Shown here piece by piece: positions 1-7,985 of a DNA stretch of 28,075 nt. The notes beneath the pieces are model-generated. The model was not told the origin of the DNA. It worked only from the letters and a program-made list of their open reading frames with translations, and did no database searches. This DNA comes from Glaesserella sp041814905 (GTDB lineage: Bacteria; Pseudomonadota; Gammaproteobacteria; Enterobacterales; Pasteurellaceae): positions 1 through 28,075 of the forward strand of contig NZ_JBGXYA010000016.1 in assembly GCF_041814905.1 (NCBI RefSeq). The letters are read 5' to 3'. Numbering within the stretch: position 1 is the stretch's first letter; each line of letters starts with the position of its first letter. Position numbers and translations under genes: made by a program.

Positions 1-1620
1 ACTGCCGTCTTTACTGTCTAAACAGTAATAACCTTCACGCTCAAATTGATAACCTTGTTCTGCTTTTGCATTCGCTAAACTTGGTTCGACAAAACCGTGC
101 TTAACCACTAACGATGTTGGATTTACCACAGCACAAATATCCTCTTCCGCACCCGGATTGGCTACGGTAAAGAGTTTGTCGTAAATACGGAACTCCGCAG
201 GTTTATTATGTACCGCAGATACCCAGTGAATTACGCCTTTGACTTTGCGTCCGTCCGCAGGGTTTTTGCCTAATGTGTCCGGATCGTAGGTGCAATAAAT
301 TGTAGTGATCTTACCGCTTGCATCTTTTTCAACGCGTTCCGCTTTAATCACATAAGCATTACGCAAACGCACTTCTTTACCTAATACAAGACGTTTATAC
401 TGCTTATTCGCTTCTTCGCGGAAATCCGCTTCATCAATATAAAGTTCGCGGGTAAACGGCAATTTTCTTGTACCGAGTTCTTCACGGTTCGGGTGATTCG
501 GCGCGGTTAGCCATTCTTCGCCTTCAAAGTTTTCAATCACCACTTTAACCGGATTAATTACAGCCATGGCACGCGGTGCGTTGGTGTTTAAATCGTCACG
601 AATACAAGATTCCAGCGCGCTGTATTCCACCACATTATCTTGTTTGGTGACGCCAATACGGCGAGCAAATTCACGAATTGACGCCGGTGTATAACCTCGA
701 CGACGTAAGCCTGAAATCGTCGGCATACGCGGATCGTTCCAGCCATCAACAATACCATCATTAACTAATTTCAATAGTTTGCGCTTAGAGGTTAATGTCC
801 CTTCTAAGTTTAAGCGGGAAAATTCATACTGATGCGGTAACGGGCGCTCGATGCTGATATTGTCTAAAACCCAATCATATAAACGGCGGTTATCTTGGAA
901 TTCCAAGGTACAGAGAGAGTGTGTGATACGCTCAATCGCATCCGAAATACAGTGGGTAAAATCGTACATTGGATAAATGCACCATTTATCGCCCGTTTGG
1001 TGGTGACTGGCAAATTTGATACGGTATAACACAGGATCACGCATAACGATGAATGGTGAAGCCATATCAATTTTCGCACGCAAGCTCATTTTCCCTTCTT
1101 CGATTTCACCGTTTTTCATTTTTTCGAAAAGGGCTAAGTTTTCTTCAATCGGACGGTCACGATATGGGCTGTTTTTACCCGGTTCAGTTAATGTGCCACG
1201 GTATTCACGCATTTCATCAGGCGACAGCTCATCCACATAGGCTAAGCCTTTATTAATTAATTCAATGGCATAGCCGTAAAGTTGATCGAAATAATCGGAC
1301 GCATAACGCGGTTCGCCTTCCCATTTAAAACCTAACCATTCAACGTCTTGTTTGATAGATTCTACATACTCTACATCTTCTTTTACTGGGTTGGTGTCAT
1401 CAAAACGGAGGTTACACAAGCCGTTGTAATCTTCTGCAATTCCGAAGTTTAAACAGATTGATTTTGCATGACCAATATGTAAATAGCCGTTTGGCTCAGG
1501 TGGGAAACGGGTATAAACGTTATTATGTTTTCCGCTTTTTAGATCTTCATCAATGATATGGGTAATAAAGTTAGCACGAACATCATGATGCTCGTTGTGT
1601 AAAATCTCTTCGCTGCTCAT
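1..1620 (-). CDS. glnS: Glutaminyl-tRNA synthetase, partial (C-terminal end cut by window edge)
   Basis: Class I aminoacyl-tRNA synthetase that charges tRNA-Gln with glutamine in the cytoplasm. The reading frame is open for 540 codons from the ATG at 1620 to the left edge. The E. coli enzyme has about 554 residues, so probably only some 15-20 codons are missing. Residues 48-51 are the HIGH motif (context NGYLHIGHAKSI). The KMSKS-type loop is at about 277-281 and reads TSKRK, where E. coli GlnRS has MSKRK. It is followed by the family-typical DPRMPTISGLRRRGY stretch. The last visible residues, GYYCLDSK, match the C-terminal beta-barrel of the family. A GAGAG stretch 5 bases upstream fits the chosen start. 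The gene is divergent from glpX. Identification is secure; the end lies outside the window. Confidence 0.97.
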   Translation of the reverse strand, partial: MSSEEILHNEHHDVRANFITHIIDEDLKSGKHNNVYTRFPPEPNGYLHIGHAKSICLNFGIAEDYNGLCNLRFDDTNPVKEDVEYVESIKQDVEWLGFKWEGEPRYASDYFDQLYGYAIELINKGLAYVDELSPDEMREYRGTLTEPGKNSPYRDRPIEENLALFEKMKNGEIEEGKMSLRAKIDMASPFIVMRDPVLYRIKFASHHQTGDKWCIYPMYDFTHCISDAIERITHSLCTLEFQDNRRLYDWVLDNISIERPLPHQYEFSRLNLEGTLTSKRKLLKLVNDGIVDGWNDPRMPTISGLRRRGYTPASIREFARRIGVTKQDNVVEYSALESCIRDDLNTNAPRAMAVINPVKVVIENFEGEEWLTAPNHPNREELGTRKLPFTRELYIDEADFREEANKQYKRLVLGKEVRLRNAYVIKAERVEKDASGKITTIYCTYDPDTLGKNPADGRKVKGVIHWVSAVHNKPAEFRIYDKLFTVANPGAEEDICAVVNPTSLVVKHGFVEPSLANAKAEQGYQFEREGYYCLDSKDGS

Positions 1621-1652
1621 AGTGGCTCTCATTTGGTTAAAAATAACGAAAC

Positions 1653-1680
1653 ATTCTACACTTTATCGGAGTTAACTCAA
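1653..1680 (-). promoter_or_regulatory. Candidate sigma70 promoter of glnS
   Basis: Read on the minus strand, TTGAGT (1675-1680) and TAGAAT (1653-1658) are separated by 16 bp and lie about 33 bp upstream of the glnS start codon. The match is 4/6 and 5/6 to consensus. No operator was recognised. Confidence 0.5.
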
Positions 1681-1706
1681 AATAGTTAGCTTATTTGTGA
1701 TAAAAA

Positions 1707-1735
1707 TTGACTAAAAAACGACGACAGCCTACAAT
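1707..1735 (+). promoter_or_regulatory. Sigma70 promoter of glpX
   Basis: TTGACT (1707-1712) and TACAAT (1730-1735), each 5/6 to consensus, are spaced by 17 bp. This predicts transcription starting near 1742 and a leader of about 90 nt that contains the USS at 1767. It is the best promoter in the glnS-glpX divergent gap. Confidence 0.72.
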
Positions 1736-1766
1736 TTCGCTCCGCACATTAACCTACTACGGACTT

Positions 1767-1799
1767 ACAAGCGGTAGGTTTCCTCCGAAAATTTGCAAA
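1767..1799 (+). repeat. DNA uptake signal sequence (USS), full bipartite form
   Basis: The core ACAAGCGGT is at 1767-1775 and the partner element TTTGCAAA at 1792-1799, centred 28.5 bp from the first core base. It lies in the leader of glpX. The core is the Apl-type uptake signal of the Actinobacillus-Mannheimia clade. Confidence 0.85.
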
Positions 1800-1831
1800 C
1801 ACATCTCAAATACTGAATTAAGGAACCTAAA

Positions 1832-2851
1832 ATGAAACGATCCCTTTCGATTGAATTTTCTCGCGTCACGGAAGCCGCCGCGTTGGCAGCGTTTGCCTGG
1901 CTTGGACGAGGTAATAAAAATGCCGCCGATGATGCAGCGGTTAAAGCCATGCGTTTCTTGTTAAATCAAATGGAAATTCGCGGAGAGGTTGTGATTGGTG
2001 AAGGCGAAATCGATCAGGCGCCCATGCTTTATATCGGTGAGAAAATCGGCTTATGCCGCCCTGAAGACACTGAGGTGACTATTGCGGTTGATCCGATTGA
2101 CGGAACGCGAATGACGGCGATGGGGCAGGCAAATGCGTTATCGGTACTTGCAGCGGGCGGAAAAGAGACGTTCTTAAAAGCACCGGATATGTATATGGAA
2201 AAACTGGTTGTCGGTCATGAAGCCAAAGGGATGATCGATTTGAATTTACCGCTTGAACAAAATTTGCGTCGCGTGGCATCCAAAAAAGGGAAACTTCTTT
2301 CGCAGCTCACCGTCGCCGTGTTGGACAAACCGCGTCATAAAGAAGTAATTGCGACGATGCAAACGCTGGGTGTGCGTGTGATGGCAATTCCGGACGGTGA
2401 TGTCGCCGCCGCGGTACAATGCTGTTTGCCGGAAGCGGATTTAGATATGCTTTACGGTATCGGTGGCGCTCCGGAAGGCGTAGTCGCTGCAGCCGCGGTA
2501 CGGGCTTTAGGCGGTGATATGCAGGCGCGCTTGATTCCTCGTAATCAAGTAAAAGGCAATACACTTGAGAATTTTGCCCATGAAGAAAAAGAGATTGCGC
2601 ATTGTGAAGCCTTAAATGTGCCGATTAATGAAGTATTAAAATTAGATGACTTAGTGCGCGATGACAATCTGGTGTTTTCTGCTACAGGAATCACTAACGG
2701 TGATTTAGTTAAAGGTATTCATCGTAAAGGCAATTTAGCAATTACCGAAACGCTGTTAATCAGAGGACGTTCCCGCACGATTCGTAAAATTCAGTCTTAT
2801 CACTATTTAGATCGTAAGGATGAACAGCTTTACCGTTTGATCAACGTGTAA
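1832..2851 (+). CDS. glpX: Fructose-1,6-bisphosphatase class II (GlpX)
   Basis: A 339-residue Mn-dependent phosphatase that hydrolyses fructose-1,6-bisphosphate to fructose-6-phosphate in gluconeogenesis. E. coli GlpX is 336 residues. Visible family motifs are the Asp pair at 33-34, VIGEGEIDQAPML around 54-65 (metal-ligand Glu57), VDPIDGT at 86-92 (lithium-sensitive phosphatase-type metal site), and GIGGAPEGV in the C-terminal half. AAGGA lies about 8 bases before the ATG. In E. coli glpX follows glpFK; here it stands alone behind its own promoter, divergent from glnS. I see no clear terminator after it, so readthrough towards the tRNA gene is possible. It is intact with no missing key residue. 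Confidence 0.96.
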   Translation: MKRSLSIEFSRVTEAAALAAFAWLGRGNKNAADDAAVKAMRFLLNQMEIRGEVVIGEGEIDQAPMLYIGEKIGLCRPEDTEVTIAVDPIDGTRMTAMGQANALSVLAAGGKETFLKAPDMYMEKLVVGHEAKGMIDLNLPLEQNLRRVASKKGKLLSQLTVAVLDKPRHKEVIATMQTLGVRVMAIPDGDVAAAVQCCLPEADLDMLYGIGGAPEGVVAAAAVRALGGDMQARLIPRNQVKGNTLENFAHEEKEIAHCEALNVPINEVLKLDDLVRDDNLVFSATGITNGDLVKGIHRKGNLAITETLLIRGRSRTIRKIQSYHYLDRKDEQLYRLINV

Positions 2852-2967
2852 AATCGAACTTCAGTAACCGTGATACCACAGGGATAATTCGCTGTTATGC
2901 TTCGTGGCGGATAATTTTCAGATCGCCTAAAAAACTCTCATTCGGTTTGTTGTTTTTAAAAAAGCGC

Positions 2968-2995
2968 TTGCAATCTTTGTTCAGCACTCTATAAT
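2968..2995 (+). promoter_or_regulatory. Strong promoter of the initiator tRNA gene (and probably rimP-nusA-infB)
   Basis: TTGCAA (2968-2973) and a perfect TATAAT (2990-2995) are separated by 16 bp. A GC-rich discriminator (GCGCC) follows, which is typical of stringently controlled stable-RNA promoters. The mature tRNA starts 13 bp after the -10 element, so any 5' leader is only a few nucleotides long. Confidence 0.8.
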
Positions 2996-3008
2996 GCGCC
3001 ACATCAGA

Positions 3009-3085
3009 CGCGGGGTGGAGCAGCTTGGTAGCTCGTCGGGCTCATAACCCGAAGGCCGTCGGTTCAAATCCGGCCCCCGCAACCA
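3009..3085 (+). tRNA. metY: Initiator tRNA-fMet (anticodon CAT)
   Basis: A 77-nt tRNA with encoded CCA, almost identical to E. coli initiator tRNA. Initiator hallmarks are visible: the first base C cannot pair with A72, and three consecutive G-C pairs close the anticodon stem around CAT (3043-3045). It supplies formyl-Met-tRNA for translation start. Its position directly before rimP-nusA-infB mirrors E. coli metY, so the symbol rests on sequence plus synteny. It has its own promoter upstream and a strong hairpin terminator 10 nt downstream. Confidence 0.97.
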
Positions 3086-3094
3086 GTTTAAAGG

Positions 3095-3126
3095 CTCATT
3101 GTTCTGCTAAGAACAATGAGTTTTGT
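3095..3126 (+). terminator. Terminator T1 after the initiator tRNA
   Basis: Perfect 10-bp stem (CTCATTGTTC with GAACAATGAG, 3095-3104 and 3111-3120), 6-nt loop, then TTTT. It is placed to end the tRNA transcript 10 nt after CCA. Confidence 0.85.
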
Positions 3127-3144
3127 TATATATAGACGTTTGCA

Positions 3145-3177
3145 TTTGCAAATTTTTGTATAAAACAGACCGCTTGT
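3145..3177 (-). repeat. USS, full bipartite form, in the tRNA-rimP leader
   Basis: On the minus strand the core ACAAGCGGT occupies 3169-3177 and TTTGCAAA occupies 3145-3152, centred 28.5 bp from the outer core base. The core lies immediately before the second terminator stem. Confidence 0.82.
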
Positions 3178-3207
3178 AGCCCCATAACTGAAGTTTGGGG
3201 CTTTTTT
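3178..3207 (+). terminator. Terminator-like hairpin T2 in the rimP leader
   Basis: The outer stem AGCCCC/GGGGCT (3178-3183 with 3197-3202) encloses an inner AACT/AGTT stem with a GA turn, and is followed by a T run. On sequence it is a good intrinsic terminator standing between the only clear promoter and rimP. Confidence 0.75.
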
Positions 3208-3236
3208 GCGGCTAAATAGTCAGCTTTGTTGTATGT

Positions 3237-3262
3237 AAGAGGGCTTTCGAAGCTCTTTTTTT
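3237..3262 (+). terminator. Terminator-like hairpin T3 just upstream of the rimP ribosome binding site
   Basis: An imperfect stem (about 9-11 pairs including G-U wobbles; GCTT/AAGC core at 3243-3246 and 3250-3253, TCG loop) is followed by seven T residues at 3256-3262. The T run ends 13 bases before the rimP Shine-Dalgarno GGAG (3276-3279). It could act as an attenuator or antitermination target for the rimP-nusA-infB operon. Confidence 0.55.
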
Positions 3263-3285
3263 ATATCTGTCAAATGGAGAATACT

Positions 3286-3747
3286 TTGGCAACATTAGAA
3301 CAAAAATTACAGGAACTAGTACAAGATTCCATTGAGGCAATGGGATTCGAATTAGTTGGTATCGAATGTCAGCGCGCGGGTCGTTTTATGACTGTGCGTT
3401 TATATATTGATAAAGAAGGTGGTGTAACCATTGATGATTGTAGCGATGTCAGCCGCCAAGTGAGTGCGATCTTTGACGTGGAAGATCCGATTGCGGATAA
3501 ATATAACCTTGAGGTGTCATCGCCGGGGTTGGATCGTCCGCTTTTTACCCTAGCGCACTATGAAAGGTTTATTGGTCGTGAGGCGGTGATTCATTTACGT
3601 ATCCCGATGTTTGACCGTCGCAAATGGCAAGGAAAATTGGTTAGCGTAGAAGGTGATTTAATTACTTTAAGCGTTGACGGCAACAATCAAAGTTTTGCAT
3701 TTGGCAATATTCAAAAAGCAAATTTAGTCCCCGTATTTAATTTCTAA
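3286..3747 (+). CDS. rimP: Ribosome maturation factor RimP (TTG start)
   Basis: Assembly factor for the 30S ribosomal subunit, about 153 residues (E. coli 150). The family blocks GFELVGIE, DDCSDVSRQVSAIFDVEDP, YNLEVSSPGLDRPLF and the C-terminal NIQKANLVP are all present. I choose the TTG at 3286. GGAG (3276-3279) lies 6 bases upstream, and translation then begins M-ATLEQKL, aligning with E. coli MSTLEQKL. The in-frame ATG at 3274 overlaps that Shine-Dalgarno and has none of its own. The frame is open further upstream to 3226, but that part is the T3 hairpin. First gene of rimP-nusA-infB; 14 bases separate it from nusA. Confidence 0.93.
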   Translation: MATLEQKLQELVQDSIEAMGFELVGIECQRAGRFMTVRLYIDKEGGVTIDDCSDVSRQVSAIFDVEDPIADKYNLEVSSPGLDRPLFTLAHYERFIGREAVIHLRIPMFDRRKWQGKLVSVEGDLITLSVDGNNQSFAFGNIQKANLVPVFNF

Positions 3748-3761
3748 GGAAATCGAACAGA

Positions 3762-5276
3762 ATGAGCAAAGAAATTTTATTAGCCGCTGAAGCGGTATCA
3801 AACGAAAAGTTATTACCGAAAGAGAAAATCTTCGAAGCCCTCGAGACAGCGTTAGCCATTTCAACGAAAAAGAAAGCGGCGGCGGAACGTGAAGATCGTA
3901 AAACAGCAGCCGGTATTGATATTGATGTACGTGTAGTCATTGACCGCAAAACCGGTGATTTTACCACTTACCGTCGTTGGTTAGTGGTTGAGAAAGTTCA
4001 TAACCAAACTCGAGAAATTACCTTAGAAGCGGCACAATTTGAGAATCCTAATATTCAATTAGGTGACTTTATTGAAGATGAAATCGAGTCAATTGCTTTT
4101 GATCGTATTACGATGCAAACGGCGCGCCAGGTAATCAGTACTAAAATTCGTGAAGCGGAACGTAATAAAGTCGTTGAACAGTTCCGTTCACAATTGGATT
4201 CGATTATTACAGCAACAGTGAAAAAAGTAAGTCGTGAGCAAATCATCCTGGATTTAGGTAACCAAGCGGAAGCCGTAATTGTGCGGGAAGACATGTTACC
4301 TCGTGAAAACTTCCGCCCGGGCGACCGTGTACGCGGTGTATTGTATGCGATTAAACCGGAGTCAAAAGGACCGCAATTATTTGTTACCCGTTCTAAACCG
4401 ATTATGATTCAAGAGCTTTTCAAATTAGAAGTGCCTGAAATCGGCGAAGAAGTGATCGAAATTAAAGGCGCGTCTCGTGATCCGGGTTCACGAGCGAAGA
4501 TTGCCGTGAAAAGCAATGATAAACGAATCGACCCGGTTGGAGCATGTGTGGGAATGCGTGGCGCGCGCGTTCAGGCAATCACTAATGAATTAGGCGGTGA
4601 GCGTGTAGATATCGTGCTTTGGGACGATAACCCGGCACAATTTGTGATCAACGCCATGGCACCGGCAGATGTTAGCTCAATTGTTGTGGATGAGGATAAT
4701 CACTCAATGGATATTGCCGTTGAGCCAAACGCATTGGCTCAAGCAATCGGTCGTAATGGCCAAAACGTCCGTTTAGCGACACAGTTAACTGGCTGGACAT
4801 TAAATGTAATGACTACCGAAGAGTTAGATAAGAAACACCAAGCTGAAGATAATAAAATTATCGATTTATTTGTCACTTCTTTGGAAATCGATGAAGAATT
4901 TGCACACCTTCTAGTGGATGAAGGTTTCACTAGCTTAGAAGAGTTAGCTTATGTGCCGGTGAGTGAATTAACTGCAATTGACGGCCTAGAAGATGAAGAT
5001 TTGGTTGAAGAGCTACAAACGCGTGCGAAAAACATTTTAACGGCAAAAGCGCTAGCTGAAGAAGAAGCGTTAAAACAAGCACATATCGAAGACAAATTGT
5101 TGAGTTTAGAAGGTATGGATCGTCATATTGCATTCAAACTTGCCGAAAAACAAATTACCACCCTTGAAGAACTTGCAGAACAAGGCGTTGATGATTTAGC
5201 CGATATTGAAGAATTAACTGCGGAAAAAGCGGGCGAATTAATCATGGCAGCACGTCAAATCTGTTGGTTTAGCTAA
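3762..5276 (+). CDS. nusA: Transcription termination/antitermination factor NusA
   Basis: RNA polymerase-bound factor that modulates pausing, intrinsic termination and antitermination. At 504 residues it is close to E. coli (495). Order of domains: N-terminal polymerase-binding domain (1 to about 130), S1 RNA-binding domain (about 138-208), KH1 with VGMRG (263-267), KH2 with IGRNG (329-333), then two acidic helix-hairpin repeats (about 365-500). These repeats are the gammaproteobacterial AR1/AR2 type that contact the polymerase alpha C-terminal domain and lambda N. The protein ends ICWFS, slightly shorter than the E. coli tail. It sits between rimP and infB with short gaps, so it is cotranscribed. 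In E. coli NusA regulates this operon through its leader, which fits the three upstream hairpins here (inference). Confidence 0.97.
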   Translation: MSKEILLAAEAVSNEKLLPKEKIFEALETALAISTKKKAAAEREDRKTAAGIDIDVRVVIDRKTGDFTTYRRWLVVEKVHNQTREITLEAAQFENPNIQLGDFIEDEIESIAFDRITMQTARQVISTKIREAERNKVVEQFRSQLDSIITATVKKVSREQIILDLGNQAEAVIVREDMLPRENFRPGDRVRGVLYAIKPESKGPQLFVTRSKPIMIQELFKLEVPEIGEEVIEIKGASRDPGSRAKIAVKSNDKRIDPVGACVGMRGARVQAITNELGGERVDIVLWDDNPAQFVINAMAPADVSSIVVDEDNHSMDIAVEPNALAQAIGRNGQNVRLATQLTGWTLNVMTTEELDKKHQAEDNKIIDLFVTSLEIDEEFAHLLVDEGFTSLEELAYVPVSELTAIDGLEDEDLVEELQTRAKNILTAKALAEEEALKQAHIEDKLLSLEGMDRHIAFKLAEKQITTLEELAEQGVDDLADIEELTAEKAGELIMAARQICWFS

Positions 5277-5293
5277 GCGTAGGGAGAAAACAT

Positions 5294-7804
5294 ATGAGTG
5301 ATAATGAAATTAAAACAGACGCACCGAAAAAATTGAGTTTACAGCGCAGAACTAAAACTACGGTAAGTAGCACAGGTGTAGGCGGTAAATCAAAAGAGGT
5401 TCAAGTTGAAGTCCGTAAATCACGTAAAGTTGATACCGAAGCGGCCAAAAAAGCAGCAGAAGAAGCGGCAAAAGCAAAAGCCTTAGCAGAACAAGCTGAA
5501 AAAGAAGCTGCAGCAGCTGCAGCAGCGGCTAAAGCGGAAGAAGCGAAAAAATTAGTTTCTCAACCGCCGGTTATGCCGAATAAACCTACTCAACCAAAAG
5601 CGGAAGTGAAACCTGCTGCACCAAAAGTTGAAAAAGTTGTCGATGCGGAAAAAGAGGCGAAACGCAAAGAAGAAGCGGAACTTCGTCGTAAACAAGAAGA
5701 GCTTGCCCGCCAAAAAGCGGAAATGGAAGCAAAACGTGCTGCAGAAAATGCCCGCCGTTTAGCGGAAATCGCTCGAGAAGAATCCGGCGAAATCAATGAA
5801 GACTTTGAGGATGACCGTTTTACGTCAAGTTATGCGCGTGAAGCGGATCGTGATCACGATCGTCGCAGCGAAGGTAATCGTGGTCGTGGGAAACCAGGTG
5901 TTGCCAAAGCGAAGAAAGGCGCTCGTGACGATGATAAAAATGAGCGTAACGCGGATCGTCGTAATCAAAGAGATGTTAAAGGTAAAGGTAAACAAGCGAA
6001 GAAAAACAGTGCATTACAGCAAGCCTTTACTAAGCCTGTGCAAGCAGTGAAAACCGATGTCGTCATTGGTGAAACCATTACCGTTGCAGAACTAGCTAAC
6101 AAAATGGCGGTAAAAGCAACGGAAATTATCAAAACGATGATGAAAATGGGCGAAATGGTGACGATTAACCAAGTGATCGACCAAGAAACCGCACAACTTG
6201 TCGCAGAAGAGATGGGACATAAAGTTATTCTGCGTAAAGAAAATGAATTAGAAGAAGCGGTAATGGAAGATCGTGATACCAATGCAGAATTGGTAACTCG
6301 AGCGCCGGTTGTGACCATCATGGGTCACGTTGACCACGGTAAAACGTCCTTACTTGACTACATTCGCAAAGCAAAAGTGGCGGCAGGCGAAGCGGGCGGT
6401 ATTACTCAGCATATCGGTGCATACCATGTGGAAACCGATGACGGTAAGATGATTACCTTCTTAGATACCCCGGGACACGCCGCGTTTACGTCGATGCGTG
6501 CACGTGGTGCGAAAGCAACGGATATCGTGGTACTTGTGGTAGCGGCGGATGACGGTGTGATGCCACAAACGATCGAAGCGATCCAACATGCCAAAGCGGC
6601 AGGTGCGCCGATTGTGGTTGCGGTGAATAAAATCGATAAACCGGAAGCGAACCCTGATCGTGTAGAACAAGAGCTTTTACAACACGAAGTTATCTCAGAA
6701 AAATTCGGTGGTGATGTGCAATTCGTGCCGGTTTCTGCGAAAAAAGGCATGGGGATTGACGACTTATTAGAAGCTATCCTTCTTCAATCCGAAGTCTTAG
6801 AATTAACCGCAGTGAAAGACGGCATGGCAAGCGGTGTAGTGATCGAATCTTACCTTGATAAAGGTCGTGGTCCGGTTGCAACCATCCTTGTTCAATCAGG
6901 TACGTTAAATAAAGGCGATATCGTACTTTGTGGTTTTGAATACGGTCGTGTTCGTGCAATGCGTGATGAAAACGGTAAAGAAATCGAAGCAGCAGGCCCG
7001 TCTATTCCGGTGGAAGTATTAGGTCTTTCAGGTGTACCGGCAGCAGGCGATGAAGCGACTGTTGTTCGTGATGAGAAAAAAGCACGTGAAGTTGCTTTGT
7101 ATCGTCAAGGTAAATTCCGTGATGTGAAATTAGCGCGTCAGCAAAAAGCTAAACTGGAAAATATGTTTAGCAATATGGCGGAAGGCGATGTGGCTGAATT
7201 GAACGTGATTGTAAAAGCAGACGTACAAGGTTCTGTAGAAGCGATTGTTCAATCCTTACACGAACTTTCAACGGCAGAAGTCAAAGTGAAAGTGGTTGGA
7301 TCGGGCGTGGGCGGTATTACTGAAACCGACGCAACTCTTGCAGCAGCATCAAATGCTATCGTTCTCGGCTTTAACGTCCGTGCCGATGCCTCTGCGCGTC
7401 GTATCATTGAAAGCGAAAACATTGATTTACGTTATTATTCAATCATTTATGAATTATTAAACGAAATCAAAGCGGCAATGAGCGGTATGTTACAGCCTGA
7501 ATTCAAACAAGAAATCATTGGCTTGGCAGAAGTGCGTGATGTGTTCCGTCATCCGAAATTCGGTGCAATCGCTGGTTGTATGGTCACTGAAGGTATCGTT
7601 AAACGTAATAACCCGATTCGCGTATTGCGTGACAACGTCGTGATTTTTGAAGGCGAGCTGGAATCGCTTCGTCGTTTCAAAGACGACGTTTCCGAAGTAC
7701 GTAACGGCATGGAATGTGGTATCGGCGTGAAGAACTACAACGACGTGAAAGTCGGTGACCAAATCGAAGTATTTGAAGTGGTTGAAGTTAAACGTTCAAT
7801 CTAA
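5294..7804 (+). CDS. infB: Translation initiation factor IF-2
   Basis: GTPase that brings formyl-Met-tRNA to the 30S P site and promotes subunit joining. 836 residues. N-terminal IF2-N segment (1-50), then a long low-complexity charged, Ala/Lys/Glu-rich linker (about 50-235) likely to be helical/coiled. A second IF2-N-like segment (about 258-310) follows, then the G domain with GHVDHGKT (344-351), DTPGH (391-395) and NKID (445-448). The C-terminal barrels and fMet-tRNA-binding domain come last. The start ATG follows GTAGGGAGAA by a few bases. Alternative internal starts (IF2-beta forms) are known in enterics; I cannot tell here. Last gene of the operon, closed by a strong terminator at 7816. 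In E. coli rbfA-truB follow directly; here they begin 8.5 kb downstream. Confidence 0.98.
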   Translation: MSDNEIKTDAPKKLSLQRRTKTTVSSTGVGGKSKEVQVEVRKSRKVDTEAAKKAAEEAAKAKALAEQAEKEAAAAAAAAKAEEAKKLVSQPPVMPNKPTQPKAEVKPAAPKVEKVVDAEKEAKRKEEAELRRKQEELARQKAEMEAKRAAENARRLAEIAREESGEINEDFEDDRFTSSYAREADRDHDRRSEGNRGRGKPGVAKAKKGARDDDKNERNADRRNQRDVKGKGKQAKKNSALQQAFTKPVQAVKTDVVIGETITVAELANKMAVKATEIIKTMMKMGEMVTINQVIDQETAQLVAEEMGHKVILRKENELEEAVMEDRDTNAELVTRAPVVTIMGHVDHGKTSLLDYIRKAKVAAGEAGGITQHIGAYHVETDDGKMITFLDTPGHAAFTSMRARGAKATDIVVLVVAADDGVMPQTIEAIQHAKAAGAPIVVAVNKIDKPEANPDRVEQELLQHEVISEKFGGDVQFVPVSAKKGMGIDDLLEAILLQSEVLELTAVKDGMASGVVIESYLDKGRGPVATILVQSGTLNKGDIVLCGFEYGRVRAMRDENGKEIEAAGPSIPVEVLGLSGVPAAGDEATVVRDEKKAREVALYRQGKFRDVKLARQQKAKLENMFSNMAEGDVAELNVIVKADVQGSVEAIVQSLHELSTAEVKVKVVGSGVGGITETDATLAAASNAIVLGFNVRADASARRIIESENIDLRYYSIIYELLNEIKAAMSGMLQPEFKQEIIGLAEVRDVFRHPKFGAIAGCMVTEGIVKRNNPIRVLRDNVVIFEGELESLRRFKDDVSEVRNGMECGIGVKNYNDVKVGDQIEVFEVVEVKRSI

Positions 7805-7815
7805 TTAAAAACTTT

Positions 7816-7842
7816 AAGGGCGAATTTATTTCGCCCTTTCTT
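7816..7842 (+). terminator. Intrinsic terminator of rimP-nusA-infB
   Basis: Perfect 9-bp stem AAGGGCGAA/TTCGCCCTT (7816-7824 with 7830-7838), 5-nt loop, then TCTT. It begins 11 bases after the infB stop codon. Confidence 0.85.
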
Positions 7843-7900
7843 ACAAGCGGTGAGATACAAAGCAAATTTTGCAAAAAATCCCTGAAATCTGACCGCTTGT
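7843..7900. repeat. Inverted USS pair (dyad) after infB
   Basis: ACAAGCGGT at 7843-7851 and its complement ACCGCTTGT at 7892-7900 face inward, start to start 49 bp. A single TTTTGCAAAA lies with its GC step at 7871/7872, exactly the dyad midpoint (7871.5), so both cores share one central element. Confidence 0.85.
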
Positions 7901-7985
7901 TCGGTAGACGTTAATCGTTTTTTATCAGCGGTTAACTTTTTGTTGTGTGTATTTGGACAAAAGTCCATTTTAAAGGAAAGCAAAT

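Noticed and set aside
2852..2967. Search for a glpX terminator and short direct repeat GGATAATT
   Set aside because: Two copies of an 8-mer and a weak GGCG/CGCC pairing only; not enough to call a terminator or repeat element.
5453..5560. Ala/Lys/Glu-rich repeats in infB considered as a tandem-repeat expansion
   Set aside because: Low-complexity linkers of this kind are normal in gammaproteobacterial IF-2; no exact nucleotide repeat unit was seen.
5796..6050. 84-codon plus-strand open frame inside infB
   Set aside because: Out-of-frame shadow of the charged repetitive IF-2 linker; composition artefact without its own ribosome binding site.
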